Positions 33,549-44,000 of a stretch of DNA of 64,000 nucleotides are shown here, piece by piece (the stretch's first letter is position 1; each line of letters starts with the position of its first letter). The notes beneath the pieces were generated by a model that made no database searches, was not told the DNA's origin, and saw only the letters and a program-made list of their open reading frames with translations. The position numbers were made by a program, and so were the translations under genes. The DNA is from an uncultured Eubacteriales bacterium. Lineage in GTDB: Bacteria > Bacillota > Clostridia > Oscillospirales > Oscillospiraceae. Location of the stretch: assembly GCA_900545495.1 (NCBI GenBank), contig UQZJ01000002.1:62001-126000 (forward strand). The letters run 5' to 3'.

Positions 33549-34117
33549 TGTCTCAACGCGGCGGACGTCCCATTGATTTTCAGGCGTGGGCACAAAACCA
33601 AATAGTCAAAAGGGCTGTAGCAGCACTGGAAGCGCGTGACGAAGCATTTGCCGAGCGAAACGCAGATACGCCGCTGCCGCAGCTGGCGCGGTATCTGAGC
33701 CGGTGTGCCATCTCGCTGGGTCACAGCCCATCCCCCAGCGAAGTGGATGGCGGTACGTTTATTGAGCAGCGTTTTGGCAGCTGGGCAGCCGCGATGGCGG
33801 CGGCAAGGCTGCCGCAGCCTCGTTCCATGCGCAAGCTGCGCGACACCGCTCGCTATAAGGCGGAAAAGGTGAAGCAAGAACCGTTGTTCCGTGAGGAGCG
33901 AAGGCAGAAGCGGCAGCGCAAGCTGGAGCAATCCGAGCAGCGAAAGAAGGAACAGGCTATCAAAAAGCGTGCGGAGCGGGCCGCTAAGGCTGAATGGGCG
34001 GCGAAGAAGAAGGCGGAGGCTGAAGCAAAGGCTCTCACCTTGGCAGAGACCTCCGCTGAAGCCGCACTTGATGCAATATCCGCAGTAATTACCCCCAGTC
34101 AAGCTGAGACAGTCTGA
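33549..34117 (+). CDS. Basic coiled-coil protein with an HNH-associated repeat
   Basis: A 189-residue protein, first gene after the riboswitch (TAAGGAGGAG before ATG 33549). Residues 45-90 read LGHSPSPSEVDGGTFIEQRF then GSWAAAMAAARLP, matching the repeat found beside homing-endonuclease domains, a small DNA-binding unit. Residues 100-165 are a Lys/Arg/Glu/Ala coiled coil. No nuclease domain is present. Its reason for being in a B12-controlled operon is unclear: it might be an operon regulator or a bystander. Confidence 0.65.
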
Positions 34118-34299
34118 ACGGAGACTGTTCGCTTTCCATAAGGGGGCCGGGGTTTAAGCCGCCCCGCCCCCTCTTCCTCAAACAAAGCCAAACCGAGACG
34201 GCATATGCCGTAGTCTTTCCCATAGAGCGGGAGAGGTTTGCCGGCCTCTCCCGCAGCCTCAAAAATAACAGCCCTGACACGGGCTGAAGGAGTATAAGA
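34118..34299 (+). other. Intergenic region with three hairpins
   Basis: GGGGGCCGGGG/CCCCGCCCCC (about 34143-34171), CGGGAGAGG/GGCCTCTCCCG (34228-34254) and AGCCC/GGGCT (34270-34285). None has a clear T tract. They may adjust relative expression within the operon; no gene is seen. Confidence 0.5.
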
Positions 34300-35172
34300 A
34301 TGAAAAAGAATCTGAGATATTTCATCGCGTCGCTGCTGGCAATTATGATGCTGTTGAGCCTGTGCGCCTGCGCCCAGACCGGCACTGCCGGCAATAGCGG
34401 CGAATTGGATCTGGACTATGTGGGAGAGGATACCGACCAACCCGAAGAGGAAAAGCCGTGGTATTCCTGGTTTACGGAGGCCTTCAGCTTCGGCAAAAAG
34501 GAAACAACAACTACCCCGTCCCAAAGCAAGCCTGACAGCGTGGCGGATTTCTATGCCCAGGGCTCCGGAGATGCACCGCAGGGCAACAAGGGCAATAAGA
34601 CAGACCAGACGCCCTCTACCACACCTGAAGAGGATACCGCCAATAAGCCGTCCAACTCCGGCGGCAAAAAGGACGACAGCAAGAAGAACGACCAGAAAGC
34701 TGAAGATAGCAATACTCCCACACCTACACCGGATCAGAAGCCGGACAGCAAGAAGGATACCGTCACCATCACCATCCGCTGTGACACGGCGGTAAAAAAC
34801 GGCATGCATCTGGAGAGTAAGTGGGCGGGCATCGTCCCCGCTTCTGGCTGTATTCTGGATGTGACCACAGTAGAGATTGAGCAGGGGAACTCGGTTTTCG
34901 ATATTCTTAACCGTGTGTGTCAAAAATACAAGATTCACATGGAACACCGCAGCAAGAATTATATAAATGGTATCAATAACCTTTACGAGTTTGATGGCGG
35001 TCGCTGGAGCGGCTGGATGTATTCGGTCAACGGATGGTATCCCAACTACGGCTGCGGTACGTATTTTGTCAAGGCAGGAGACGTAATCGAATGGAACTAT
35101 ACTTGCGACCTTGGCAGTGACCTGAATGCAAAGATGGACGGTGCCGAAGACTGGAAAAATACTCATGACTGA
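34300..35172 (+). CDS. DUF4430 (transcobalamin-like) lipoprotein
   Basis: A 290-residue surface lipoprotein: signal peptide and lipobox LCAC (Cys 24), a disordered Ser/Thr/Pro/Lys linker (about 30-150) and a DUF4430 domain (155-290) with SVFDILNRVCQKYKIHMEHR, GGRWSGWMYSVNGWYPNYGC and VKAGDVIEWNYTCDLG. Family knowledge: DUF4430 is the fold of the C-terminal beta domain of intrinsic factor and transcobalamin, which covers the B12 upper face. With the riboswitch upstream, a corrinoid-binding surface protein is the natural reading. ATG 34300 follows GAAGGAG. Confidence 0.82.
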   Translation: MKKNLRYFIASLLAIMMLLSLCACAQTGTAGNSGELDLDYVGEDTDQPEEEKPWYSWFTEAFSFGKKETTTTPSQSKPDSVADFYAQGSGDAPQGNKGNKTDQTPSTTPEEDTANKPSNSGGKKDDSKKNDQKAEDSNTPTPTPDQKPDSKKDTVTITIRCDTAVKNGMHLESKWAGIVPASGCILDVTTVEIEQGNSVFDILNRVCQKYKIHMEHRSKNYINGINNLYEFDGGRWSGWMYSVNGWYPNYGCGTYFVKAGDVIEWNYTCDLGSDLNAKMDGAEDWKNTHD

Positions 35173-35339
35173 TTTCTAAATCCGATTCTTCGGGGAACTG
35201 CATCCGGCGGTCAGAATGGCATATTTCGTACTGGCGTTGGGCGCCACATGAGGATGAGAGCCGAGACTTGTTAAGACCAAGTTAGCTCTAACAGGATAGA
35301 TATTGCCGCCCTCCACATTTGAGATAGCGAGAGAGAATT
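35173..35339 (+). other. Intergenic leader before the ABC transporter genes
   Basis: 167 bases without a gene or clear terminator. GGCGTTGGGCGCC makes a short hairpin. The ribosome site for the ATPase gene is weak (GCGAGAGAGAATT), so translation may be low or assisted. Confidence 0.45.
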
Positions 35340-36059
35340 ATGAGCGAACGAAAAACCATTATAAAAACGGTGGGTCTAAAAAAATACTATACCGTGGGCG
35401 GAAACACTGTCCGTGCATTGGATGGCGTGGACGTATCTGTGCTGCAGGGTGAATTTGTCTGCATTGCGGGCCGCAGCGGTTCCGGAAAATCGACTCTTCT
35501 GAATATGTTGGCAGGACTGGAGCCGCCCACCAAAGGGGAGATCATCGTCCGAGGCAAGCATCATCTGGAGGCCATGGACGAGGAGTTACGGACAAAGTTC
35601 CGCCGCCGCTATATCGGCTTCGTCTTTCAGAACTACAATAATTTGCCCCAATACACGGCGTTGGAGAATGTGGCGCTGCCACTGGCCATCCGGGGCGTAC
35701 CGGAGGATGAACGGAACTGGCTGGCGTGGCAGGCCCTGAGCCGTGTGGGACTACGCGGACACGTAGATCACCGGCCTGCGGAGCTGTCGGGCGGCCAGCA
35801 GCAGCGCGTCAGTATCGCGCGGGCCATCATCACCGAGCCCTCCATCGTACTGGCGGACGAGCCCACCGGCAATCTGGACAGCCGCACCGGTCAGGAGGTC
35901 ATGGAGCTGCTGTGTGAGATCTTCCGGGAGAGGAACACCACTTTTGTTCTCAGCTCACATGACCCGCAGATGCAGTGTTATACAGATCGTACCGTCTATT
36001 TCAGTGACGGGAAAATAGAGACAGAGAATCACCACACCGGAGAGGAGCGCACACAGTGA
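35340..36059 (+). CDS. MacB/LolD-type ABC transporter ATPase
   Basis: A 239-residue ATPase with Walker A GRSGSGKSTLL (from residue 44), signature LSGGQQQRVSIARAI, Walker B IVLADEPTGNLD and the H-loop in VLSSHDPQ. The insert NYNNLPQYTALENVALPL is typical of MacB/FtsE/LolD members, which drive conformational change rather than membrane transport through a channel. It overlaps the next gene as GTGA; a MacB-type permease is the second gene after it, and together they form one transporter. Confidence 0.92.
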   Translation: MSERKTIIKTVGLKKYYTVGGNTVRALDGVDVSVLQGEFVCIAGRSGSGKSTLLNMLAGLEPPTKGEIIVRGKHHLEAMDEELRTKFRRRYIGFVFQNYNNLPQYTALENVALPLAIRGVPEDERNWLAWQALSRVGLRGHVDHRPAELSGGQQQRVSIARAIITEPSIVLADEPTGNLDSRTGQEVMELLCEIFRERNTTFVLSSHDPQMQCYTDRTVYFSDGKIETENHHTGEERTQ

Positions 36060-38062
36060 AGAGAGAAACGGCAAAACGGGTATTGGCATTGTTGATCTGC
36101 GTATTAATGACAGCATCCCTGCTGCCCACCGTCGCTATGGCGGAAGAAGTCACGGAGGATGTGATAGATGACAGCACCATTGAGGCTTACACGTCTTACG
36201 AAAACGGAGAGGACGCCGGCGTCAGCGGGGTCTCGGTTACAGACGAAAAGCCCAACACGGATATCAAGGTCATACCCAGCGACGCCAACGCCCTGATCCT
36301 GATGGATACCGGCGCACAGTCCCCAAAAGGCGTTCCCGGTCAGGTGGTGAAGATCGTGCTGCCGCTGGCGGTGAATAAGGAGTACCTGCCCAGCGAGAAA
36401 TACATGCTGCGCAACATCAACATCTATCCCGATGTGCCTACCGACGCCAGCGTGTCCAACTGGCCCTTTGAGCTGATCTACGCCAGCGATGTGCAGCACT
36501 TAAAGGATATGTCCTACAACTCCACGGCGGAGGCGTGGTTCGAGTTCAAGATCAGCGAGTTCGCCAGCAAGGGACGCTATGCCGTGCCCTTTAAGATCAA
36601 CGCCACCGTGTGGCGGGAGGATGCCGTGAACGGCACCACTATCACCGAGGACGTGACCTTCAAGGTCAGTGCCTATGTGACCGTTACCGACAACGGCAAT
36701 ATGTCCGGCGTTACCACCTCCTTCGGCAGCCTTCAGGTGGCGGGTACCAACGCGGGCGGCTCCTATACTGTACCTACCGGCACACCCAATCAGACTATCT
36801 CCATGCGGATCCCCGTGATCAATGTGGGCGGTACCCTGACCAGCGTGACGGTCTATCCCGTGGTCTCTGCCGCGCTGGACGAGTTCCCCTTCGTGATCGA
36901 TTCCACCAATTTGGGCAAATATTTTGACTACTGGCCAAGCGGCGAGGTGAAGTATCTGGACTACACCTTCACGGTGTCGCCCTTTGCCACCTCCGGCAAC
37001 AAGTCCATTAAATTCAAGGCCAACTATTTCGAGAACAGCGCCCCTGCGGAGGGCTCCTTCTCCACGCAGTTTACCGTGATCGACGGCTATGACGCCTCCG
37101 CCATGTCGGTGATGGTGCAGAGCTATAAGCTGTATGTGGACGATACCGAGGTATCCGGCCTGATGGCAGGCGAGGAGATGGAGCTGCGCCTGACCCTGAT
37201 CAACAATTCCAAGTATGACACGGCCAAGAAAATCATCTCCAGCCTGGTATTCACCAATTCCCCCGGTCTGACGCTGTGCGTAGGCGGCACGGATACCGCC
37301 TATGCCGATTCCATCAAGCCGGGCGGCACGACGATCCTGAAATACAAGATCATGGCCAAGCAGGACGCGGAGGTTGGCCCCGCCATGCTGGGCATCAACC
37401 TGACCTATGAGACCACCGAGGCGGTGGCCGGTAAGGCGGCGCAGAACATCATGCTGCCGGTCAGCCAGAAGATGGACATTCTGGCCGGTACGCCGGAGGT
37501 GTACGGCACACCCAGCAAGGATAAGGAAGCTACCATCTCCGTGCCGCTGACCAACATGGGCCGCGCCAAGGCTATGAATATCCGGGTGCTGGCCACGGAC
37601 GGCATGACCGCCTCCACCCCCTGTTATGTGGGTGACCTGCTGGCAGGCGGCTCCACCAGTGCCGATGTAACGGTGGGCTTCTCCAAGATCGGCGCGTTTG
37701 TGGGAAAGATGATCCTCCAGTATGAGGACGCCAACGGCGAGACGTATTCTCAGGACATCTCCGTGCCCCTGAGCGTGGCGGAAAGCTCTGCGGATACAGA
37801 TGCCAACAGCGTCAACGCAAATAAGGACGGCACAGGCAGCCGCTGGTGGCTGTGGCTGCTGGTGATTTTGTTGGTGCTGATCATCATTGCGATCATCGTC
37901 TATGTGATCATCCGCTATAAACGGGGCGAGATTGGGCCCGGTGCTGAAAACACCGCTGCCTTGGACGATTTTGACGACGACTTTGACGCAGACGGCGGCA
38001 CCCCGGATATTGGAGAGAAGCCGCTGACCCACGATGGAAACAATAAGGACGGGAATGTATGA
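36056..38062 (+). CDS. Large extracellular, membrane-anchored partner of the ABC transporter
   Basis: A 668-residue protein: signal peptide (LALLICVLMTASLLPTVAMA), about 560 residues of repeated beta-sandwich sequence (for example GGSYTVPTGTPNQTISMRIP and VYGTPSKDKEATISVPLTNM, as in CARDB / COG1361-type proteins), one transmembrane helix (WWLWLLVILLVLIIIAIIVY, from residue 596) and an acidic tail. GTG 36056 overlaps the ATPase stop and AGAGGAG precedes. Lying between the ATPase and permease genes, it is probably the outside module of the transporter, reaching toward wall-attached proteins. Confidence 0.78.
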   Translation: MKRETAKRVLALLICVLMTASLLPTVAMAEEVTEDVIDDSTIEAYTSYENGEDAGVSGVSVTDEKPNTDIKVIPSDANALILMDTGAQSPKGVPGQVVKIVLPLAVNKEYLPSEKYMLRNINIYPDVPTDASVSNWPFELIYASDVQHLKDMSYNSTAEAWFEFKISEFASKGRYAVPFKINATVWREDAVNGTTITEDVTFKVSAYVTVTDNGNMSGVTTSFGSLQVAGTNAGGSYTVPTGTPNQTISMRIPVINVGGTLTSVTVYPVVSAALDEFPFVIDSTNLGKYFDYWPSGEVKYLDYTFTVSPFATSGNKSIKFKANYFENSAPAEGSFSTQFTVIDGYDASAMSVMVQSYKLYVDDTEVSGLMAGEEMELRLTLINNSKYDTAKKIISSLVFTNSPGLTLCVGGTDTAYADSIKPGGTTILKYKIMAKQDAEVGPAMLGINLTYETTEAVAGKAAQNIMLPVSQKMDILAGTPEVYGTPSKDKEATISVPLTNMGRAKAMNIRVLATDGMTASTPCYVGDLLAGGSTSADVTVGFSKIGAFVGKMILQYEDANGETYSQDISVPLSVAESSADTDANSVNANKDGTGSRWWLWLLVILLVLIIIAIIVYVIIRYKRGEIGPGAENTAALDDFDDDFDADGGTPDIGEKPLTHDGNNKDGNV

Positions 38063-39375
38063 AGCCGAGAGATCTTTTTCACTACGGCTGTACGAACCTG
38101 TTCCGGCGCAAGACCCGCACGGCCCTGACAGCCCTATCCATGGCGGTGGGCGTCATGTGTATCGTGGTGCTGATCTCCGTGGGCCTGGGCTATGAGCAGG
38201 CATACCGTGAGAGCATCGAGGCCATGGGCAGCCTGACAAAGATCGATGTGACGCCCGCCACCAGCGACTACGGACGAAAAGCGCTGCTGAACGACAAGGC
38301 ACTGGAGGCCTTCCGGGGCATTGACGGTGTAGAAGCGGTGACGCCGGTCTACCAGCAGTCCGCCTACATTGTGTCCGGCAACTACGTCAACATGGTGCGC
38401 GTCTACGGCATCGACATGACCACGGCGGAGAGCTTCATGCTGACGCCGGAACGGGGCACGATGGCTGAGGAAGGGACACGCCTGCATCCGGAGGTCATGT
38501 TTACCGATGATGTGGCGGCCGGTCTTGCCAACAAGGCAAAGGATTGGGAACTGGCAGTAGACGAGAATGGCAACGCCCTGATCGACCTGCTGGAAGTACC
38601 TGTCCGCATGACCTTCGATTCCTCCAGCCTGACCGGTGAGCCGAAGGCCGACACGGACGGACGGGCGCTGCCCTCCAGTAATCTGTATACCCTGCGCGTG
38701 ACGGGTGTCTGCTCCACCCTGAACAACAACTTCGCCACCGCCGCGTTCATGTCCTATGACCGGCTGGAGGAAATGACGCAGACCAGCGCCAATAACATGG
38801 GAGCCACCACCCAGACCAAAACGGCGGAGGAGAAGGCCAACGGCCCCACCTATGATCTCGTTTGGGTGAAGGTAAAGAATGTCAACGACGTGCAGCGCAT
38901 TGTCAGGCTGATCCGTGACACGGGCCTGAATACCTATTCTCTCAACGATATGCTGGAGACGGTGCGTACACAGTCCCGTCAGATCCAGGGGATGCTGGGC
39001 GCATTGGGTGGTATTGCTGTTCTGATTTCCGCTATTTGCGTGGCAAACACCATGATGATGTCCATTACGGAACGGACGAGAGAAATCGGCGTATTGAAGG
39101 TGCTGGGCACCATCCGGGGCGACATCTTCAAGATGTTCCTGACGGAAGCGCTGATCGTGGGTGTGATCGGCGGCGCGGCTGGCCTGATCCTGAGCTTTAT
39201 CGCAAAGTGGCTGATACCGGTGATCTTCGCGTCCCAGGAGCTGCGGTGCGTGCTGCCGTGGTGGCTGGCGGTCTGCGGCGTGGTGTTCGCAGGCGCGGTA
39301 GCCATTGCCGCCGCGTGGATGCCCGCCCGCAAGGCGACGCTGATCAGTCCCAACGAAGCCATCCGATCTGAGTGA
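38059..39375 (+). CDS. MacB/FtsX-type ABC transporter permease
   Basis: A 438-residue permease with one N-terminal transmembrane helix (NLFRRKTRTALTALSMAVGV onward, 15-40), an outside MacB periplasmic-core-like domain (45-300) and three C-terminal helices (about 310-430) with NTMMMSITERTREIGVLKVL, the cytoplasmic coupling segment of FtsX-like proteins. ATG 38059 overlaps the previous stop as ATGA. MacB-type transporters move substrates or proteins across the outer layers or transmit force without transport; here it could release corrinoid from, or export, the surface proteins of the operon. That is inference. Confidence 0.9.
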   Translation: MKPRDLFHYGCTNLFRRKTRTALTALSMAVGVMCIVVLISVGLGYEQAYRESIEAMGSLTKIDVTPATSDYGRKALLNDKALEAFRGIDGVEAVTPVYQQSAYIVSGNYVNMVRVYGIDMTTAESFMLTPERGTMAEEGTRLHPEVMFTDDVAAGLANKAKDWELAVDENGNALIDLLEVPVRMTFDSSSLTGEPKADTDGRALPSSNLYTLRVTGVCSTLNNNFATAAFMSYDRLEEMTQTSANNMGATTQTKTAEEKANGPTYDLVWVKVKNVNDVQRIVRLIRDTGLNTYSLNDMLETVRTQSRQIQGMLGALGGIAVLISAICVANTMMMSITERTREIGVLKVLGTIRGDIFKMFLTEALIVGVIGGAAGLILSFIAKWLIPVIFASQELRCVLPWWLAVCGVVFAGAVAIAAAWMPARKATLISPNEAIRSE

Positions 39376-39384
39376 GGTAACGAT

Positions 39385-39816
39385 ATGAAAAAGATATGCT
39401 GTGCGATTCTGGCCGTGCTCTGCATCCTGCCGTGCCTGGCGGGCTGCGGAAAAAAGGATAAGTATGTAGAGTATCGTATAACCTTATCAGATGATCTTAC
39501 TCAGCCTGGAACAGTTACCATGCAGTTTTATGATTACTATTTTGATATGGAGGAAGTCTCCATAGAAGATGTGCAGACTGGCGAAATTGAGACTAACTAC
39601 TATGCCACGGGTACGTTTCTATCTGATACGAACTTAGCGAACCTCCCCGTACTGATCCACTTTAATGGAGATGTTCTTACATTGGACGGCACAATGGTCG
39701 CCGCGGCTTCTCCCATTATGCTCATGCTCGATTTTTCTGAGGGCAAAACACACGAAATTGGCCTTGAGTTTGATGGGCTCACAAGAGTATTTGTTGCATC
39801 AGCCAGTTGCTCATAA
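39385..39816 (+). CDS. Small lipoprotein related to the N-terminal domain of the next protein
   Basis: A 143-residue protein with signal peptide and perfect lipobox LAGC (Cys 21). The rest is a beta-rich domain. FLSDTNLANLPVLIHFNGD can be aligned with LESANVNNSVLANMPLTVTY of the DUF4430 protein encoded next, so both may share one domain. It begins 9 bases after the permease gene; TGAGGTAACG gives only a modest ribosome site. Likely a surface component of the same system. Confidence 0.68.
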   Translation: MKKICCAILAVLCILPCLAGCGKKDKYVEYRITLSDDLTQPGTVTMQFYDYYFDMEEVSIEDVQTGEIETNYYATGTFLSDTNLANLPVLIHFNGDVLTLDGTMVAAASPIMLMLDFSEGKTHEIGLEFDGLTRVFVASASCS

Positions 39817-39984
39817 ATAATTGTGGGCAACATCAAAATAGAAGTGTTAAGGAATAGGAGGGAGTACCCATGCAGTAGTTAGGAATTGCAAGCCGATCCC
39901 CAAAGCCAGCTATTCTTTGTGGAGTGTGGATAGCTGGAGAGTCACGTACACTCCTGGAACAAATTTATTGAGGAGGATCAAAAG

Positions 39985-40911
39985 ATGAAGAGATTCAAAA
40001 GTCTCTCCGCGCTGTTTCTTGCGCTTGTCCTTGCGTTAAGTCTCAGCGTCCCCGCGTTCGCGGCAACAGGTAACAACACGATCACGTCCATTAAGTATAA
40101 TACCGAATCGTTTACGATTACCCCGTATACCTACACTGGTGATGATGGCGATGGCGAGAGCTTCACGGCTTATTCCTGCCACCTTGAGTCTGCTAACGTT
40201 AACAATTCTGTATTGGCGAACATGCCGCTTACGGTAACATATTCCGGCGGCACGCTGAAAAACGGAACTACCACCTATACCGGTGGCGGTACGGTGACAA
40301 CCTATGTTAATGTTATCAACCGTGTTGCAGCACTGACGCTGACCAGCACCAACGGCGTAACCGAGACCTACTATATCAGCGCATGGAAAACAGGTACCAC
40401 ATTCTATGCTTCTGTGAGTGTCGAGTTTAATACTGCCTATGCGTTCTCTCAGACAGCGGTCAATACGAAGTATAAGGGTGCGAACACCACCCAGAACCCA
40501 TATATGCAGGCGACCACCGCTACGCAGAAAGCGACTGCCCAGTCTGCGTATGAAGAGACCAACGCTGCTTTTAACGGCAATACCTCCGCAACTTATAACG
40601 GTCTGAGCTATGGTTATACTGCAGCCGATATCATCACCCAGATTTGCACTGCTAACAACGTGTACATTTCCAATAGTAGCGGTTATATCTCCCAGATCGG
40701 TGCGCTGAATCAGGACACTGCTGGTCAGTATGTTCATCCTCAGTGGGGTGGCCCTTACGGCTCCGGCGGCTGGATGTTCAAGGTTTTACGTGGCAACGAC
40801 GCGATTTACCCCTCCATTAGCGCAGGTTCTTTCTACCTGATGCCCGGTGATGTAGTCACTTGGCAGTATACCGCTGACGTTGGTTACGATCTGGGTGCGC
40901 CCATGTTCTAA
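39985..40911 (+). CDS. Second DUF4430 (transcobalamin-like) secreted protein
   Basis: A 308-residue protein with a signal peptide (MKRFKSLSALFLALVLALSL, cleaved after PAFA), a beta-rich N-terminal domain (30-140) related to the preceding lipoprotein, and a C-terminal DUF4430 domain (205-308) with AADIITQICTANNVYI, GPYGSGGWMFKVLRGNDA and LMPGDVVTWQYTADVG. No lipobox or wall-sorting motif is visible, so it is released or held by partners. GAGGAGG precedes ATG 39985. It is the second candidate corrinoid-covering domain in the operon. Confidence 0.8.
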   Translation: MKRFKSLSALFLALVLALSLSVPAFAATGNNTITSIKYNTESFTITPYTYTGDDGDGESFTAYSCHLESANVNNSVLANMPLTVTYSGGTLKNGTTTYTGGGTVTTYVNVINRVAALTLTSTNGVTETYYISAWKTGTTFYASVSVEFNTAYAFSQTAVNTKYKGANTTQNPYMQATTATQKATAQSAYEETNAAFNGNTSATYNGLSYGYTAADIITQICTANNVYISNSSGYISQIGALNQDTAGQYVHPQWGGPYGSGGWMFKVLRGNDAIYPSISAGSFYLMPGDVVTWQYTADVGYDLGAPMF

Positions 40912-40946
40912 GCGACACAGCACTTAAAAACTATTCCTTAACACTT

Positions 40947-40982
40947 GGGGGATGCCCGGTCCTTTCTGGGCCGGGCATCCCC
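40947..40982 (+). other. Strong intergenic hairpin
   Basis: GGGGATGCCCGG pairs with CCGGGCATCCCC around a TCCTTTCTGG loop. No T tract follows, so it is more likely an mRNA stability element before the large surface genes than a full terminator. Confidence 0.65.
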
Positions 40983-41025
40983 TGCCAACATAAAGCGTGT
41001 GTATGCTATGAATAGGTAGGAGAAA

Positions 41026-44000
41026 ATGACCACAAAAGATAAGACCAAAATTTGGATGGTATTGCTGGCATTGCTTGTGCTGATAGGGTCACTGAAGCCG
41101 GTCACGACTTATGCCGTCACCGGTGGCTTGGGTGTATTCCTCTACTGGCCAGGCGATTTTAGCTCAAACGGAGGCTTCCCCCAAAACACATATACCGACA
41201 TACAGGTCTACTCCGAGGAGTACCCGGATGCAGGCTCAATGAACAAGGTGACAAATATTCAACCGGAGATTTTCTATATTGTCACTATCCCAGGACTGGA
41301 CGCAGCCACGGCATCACGTAAGAGTTACGATTTAACACTGACTCTGAAGGAAAAAAACAATGACGCACCGGAACTAAAACTTCCTACAAACAATTACTAT
41401 TTACCGGTTCGCGTTACATGGACCGCGAATGATGGACGGCAGTGCGATATTTTTATCATTGCGATCCCTGAAATTCGGGATTATTCCAAGGCGGATTTCA
41501 GTAAGCCTGCGCAAATGTACTTGGATCTGTTGCTTGGAAATGAATTGGACGACTTCTATAACAGCCTTGCCGCAACAAAAAAGGGTGTGGCTGGCGGTTA
41601 TTATATTGATAATTATCGCTGTTTGATGCGAATACTTAACTCCACTAACTGGCTTCGTGCGGGTTTTCTCGATTCGTATAAAGATTACTATAGCAAATCT
41701 GAGGATGCACTTGCAGAAGTTCAGCAGACGCTTAACCAGGGCTGCTGGTTTTCTCCTGAGCAGGCAACCGCATGGTTTACCGACGTGCTGGGGTACTATT
41801 GGGAGTATTGTGAAGCACGCATTGAAGAGCCGGAGCTGCTGTCGCTGCAGGTCATGGGTGTCGATGCGGTCAAGGTGTCTGAGTCGGAGTATTCTCTATG
41901 TCTGCCAGAAGGCGTGAACTGGAAAAAGGCTTCGTCCTCGATCGAGTATCGCGCAAATACCATCAACGTTTTTGAGACAAAGGGAAATTGGACTCCGGGC
42001 GCGGGAATAATGCTGCTGCTGAGTGCAAGAGATCCTGCGACAAACACGGTATATAACTCCGGCGCTAACGGTTATGTACAAGGCAGCTACTATTTGCGGC
42101 TGAGTTCGAGTACGGATGCGCCGGAATTCTCGGTACATTCCTTCCAGATCAATGACCGCACGGCGAGCATTGACGAGGAGCATCTGACAATCTCATTGCA
42201 TTTTGCTCCGGACTGGTTGCCGAAACAGATCCCTCAAATTACCTGCTCCGGAACAGGCTATGAATTCCTGGATGCCGCTGGGAAGACCGTAGAGTCTGAC
42301 GAAAACGACAAAATCGACTTTTCAAAGGCCAAAAAGCTGCGCTTATATGAGGATCTGACGTCATATGCGCAGGCGGGGAAAGATACCGAGGGACTGTCTT
42401 ACCACAAGGACTATGAGCTAAATTTCACGCAGGGCGATTCCGCTGAATGTGAGTTGTTGTCCTACTCCGTCGGTGTGGCGGGTGAGCAGATCGATTGGAG
42501 TGCTGACGGCAAGACGATCACGGTAACGATTCCCTACGCCACGGACTGGAATACGCTCAAGAGCAGCTATACCATATCCTATGACGCGACCGTCACCACG
42601 CCGAATGGTGAGGATTTTGAACGCTCCGAGACGACACCTATCCAATATACGGTAACTGCGGAGAATGGAAAAGACCAACAGACTTATTCTGTTATTGTAA
42701 AGAAGGTCCCCCCTGCCACCGGCAATGAAATCGAGAGCTTCTACTGCGGATCGTTGGAAGGCACGATCGACGATGATGCAAAGACAATAACGCTTGAGCT
42801 GCCGGAAGGGTCTACCAAGCGCTTCGCTCCGCAGATCACAATTTCCGAATTTGCCGTTGTTGAGCCAGCCAGCGGTGTACTTCAGGATTTCACCGAGCCG
42901 GTTCCCTATACCGTTACCGCACAGAACAGCGATACCAGGACGTACAAAGTCATTGTAACGGTCTCTACGCAGCGAAGAGAAAATCCTGATAAATCGGCCT
43001 ATCAGGCTAAGTTGGACGGAATCATCGATAAATATCGGGAGAGCGCGGTAGACGACTGGGAGTGGATGCAGCTTGGCATCTACGAAAATTTGCCGCAGGA
43101 CAACGGGCCGAACACCAACAACGGGTTTGATATTGTCAAAGAGATCAAAGACTTGAACGTTGGCCCGAAAGGTAGAATGACAGACATCGCCAGACTGACG
43201 ATGCTCCTGACCTCAAGAGGGTATGATTGTTCAAACCTTGCCAAGTATAACGGCGGCAAGCCCTTTTTGGATGGAAGCAACAATGAGATAGACAACCTCG
43301 TTGCAAATATTGCGTCCACAACTGACGGTGGTGTAAACGGCAGAATTTTCGCATTGTGTGCGCTGGACATGGGGAATTACACGCTTCCCGCCAATGGTGC
43401 GAGAAGCAGGGAGTCCTTGTTGGAGCAGTTACTCAATCATGAATATGGGTCGGACGGCTATGACGTTGATATGGTCGGTATGCTGATGTACGCTATTGCG
43501 CCGTATCAGGAGGTTTCTGGTTATGAAGAACGGACAAAGGCAAAACTGGACGAGGGTGTCGAAGCCATTTTGAAAGAAATGCGTGAAGACTACACGTTCC
43601 ACTCTTGGGGAACCGTAAACAGCGAGTCTGTTGCACAGGTCATTTGCGCATTGGCCTCTTGTGGCATTGACCCTTATTCTGACCCCCGTTTCGGGGACGG
43701 TGACCGCACGATCCTTACACAGTGGATGGATATGTTTTCCACGCCGGATGGTTTTAAGCATGTGCAGAGCGAATCTGCCAGCAACCTGCTGGCGACATAC
43801 GAATCCTGTTATGCCTTACAGTGGTATCTTGGTTTCCTGGAAAACGGTGGAGCGGGACATCCGTACTATCTGTATTATCATCGATATGATTTCTCCACTG
43901 TGCTTTCTTCGGAAGCCGACATACTGGAATTCTCTATTGAGGGTCAGAAAGGTGTCTTCGGAGAGGAAAATGGTCAGAACACCATTTCTGTTACCTTGCC

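Noticed and set aside
36500..38032. 510-residue minus-strand open frame opposite the ABC partner gene
   Set aside because: Composition is that of an antisense shadow; the plus-strand gene has signal peptide, repeats and membrane anchor.
39817..39984. Possible second riboswitch before the second DUF4430 gene
   Set aside because: Some pairing is possible, but I could not find the conserved cobalamin boxes or a terminator.
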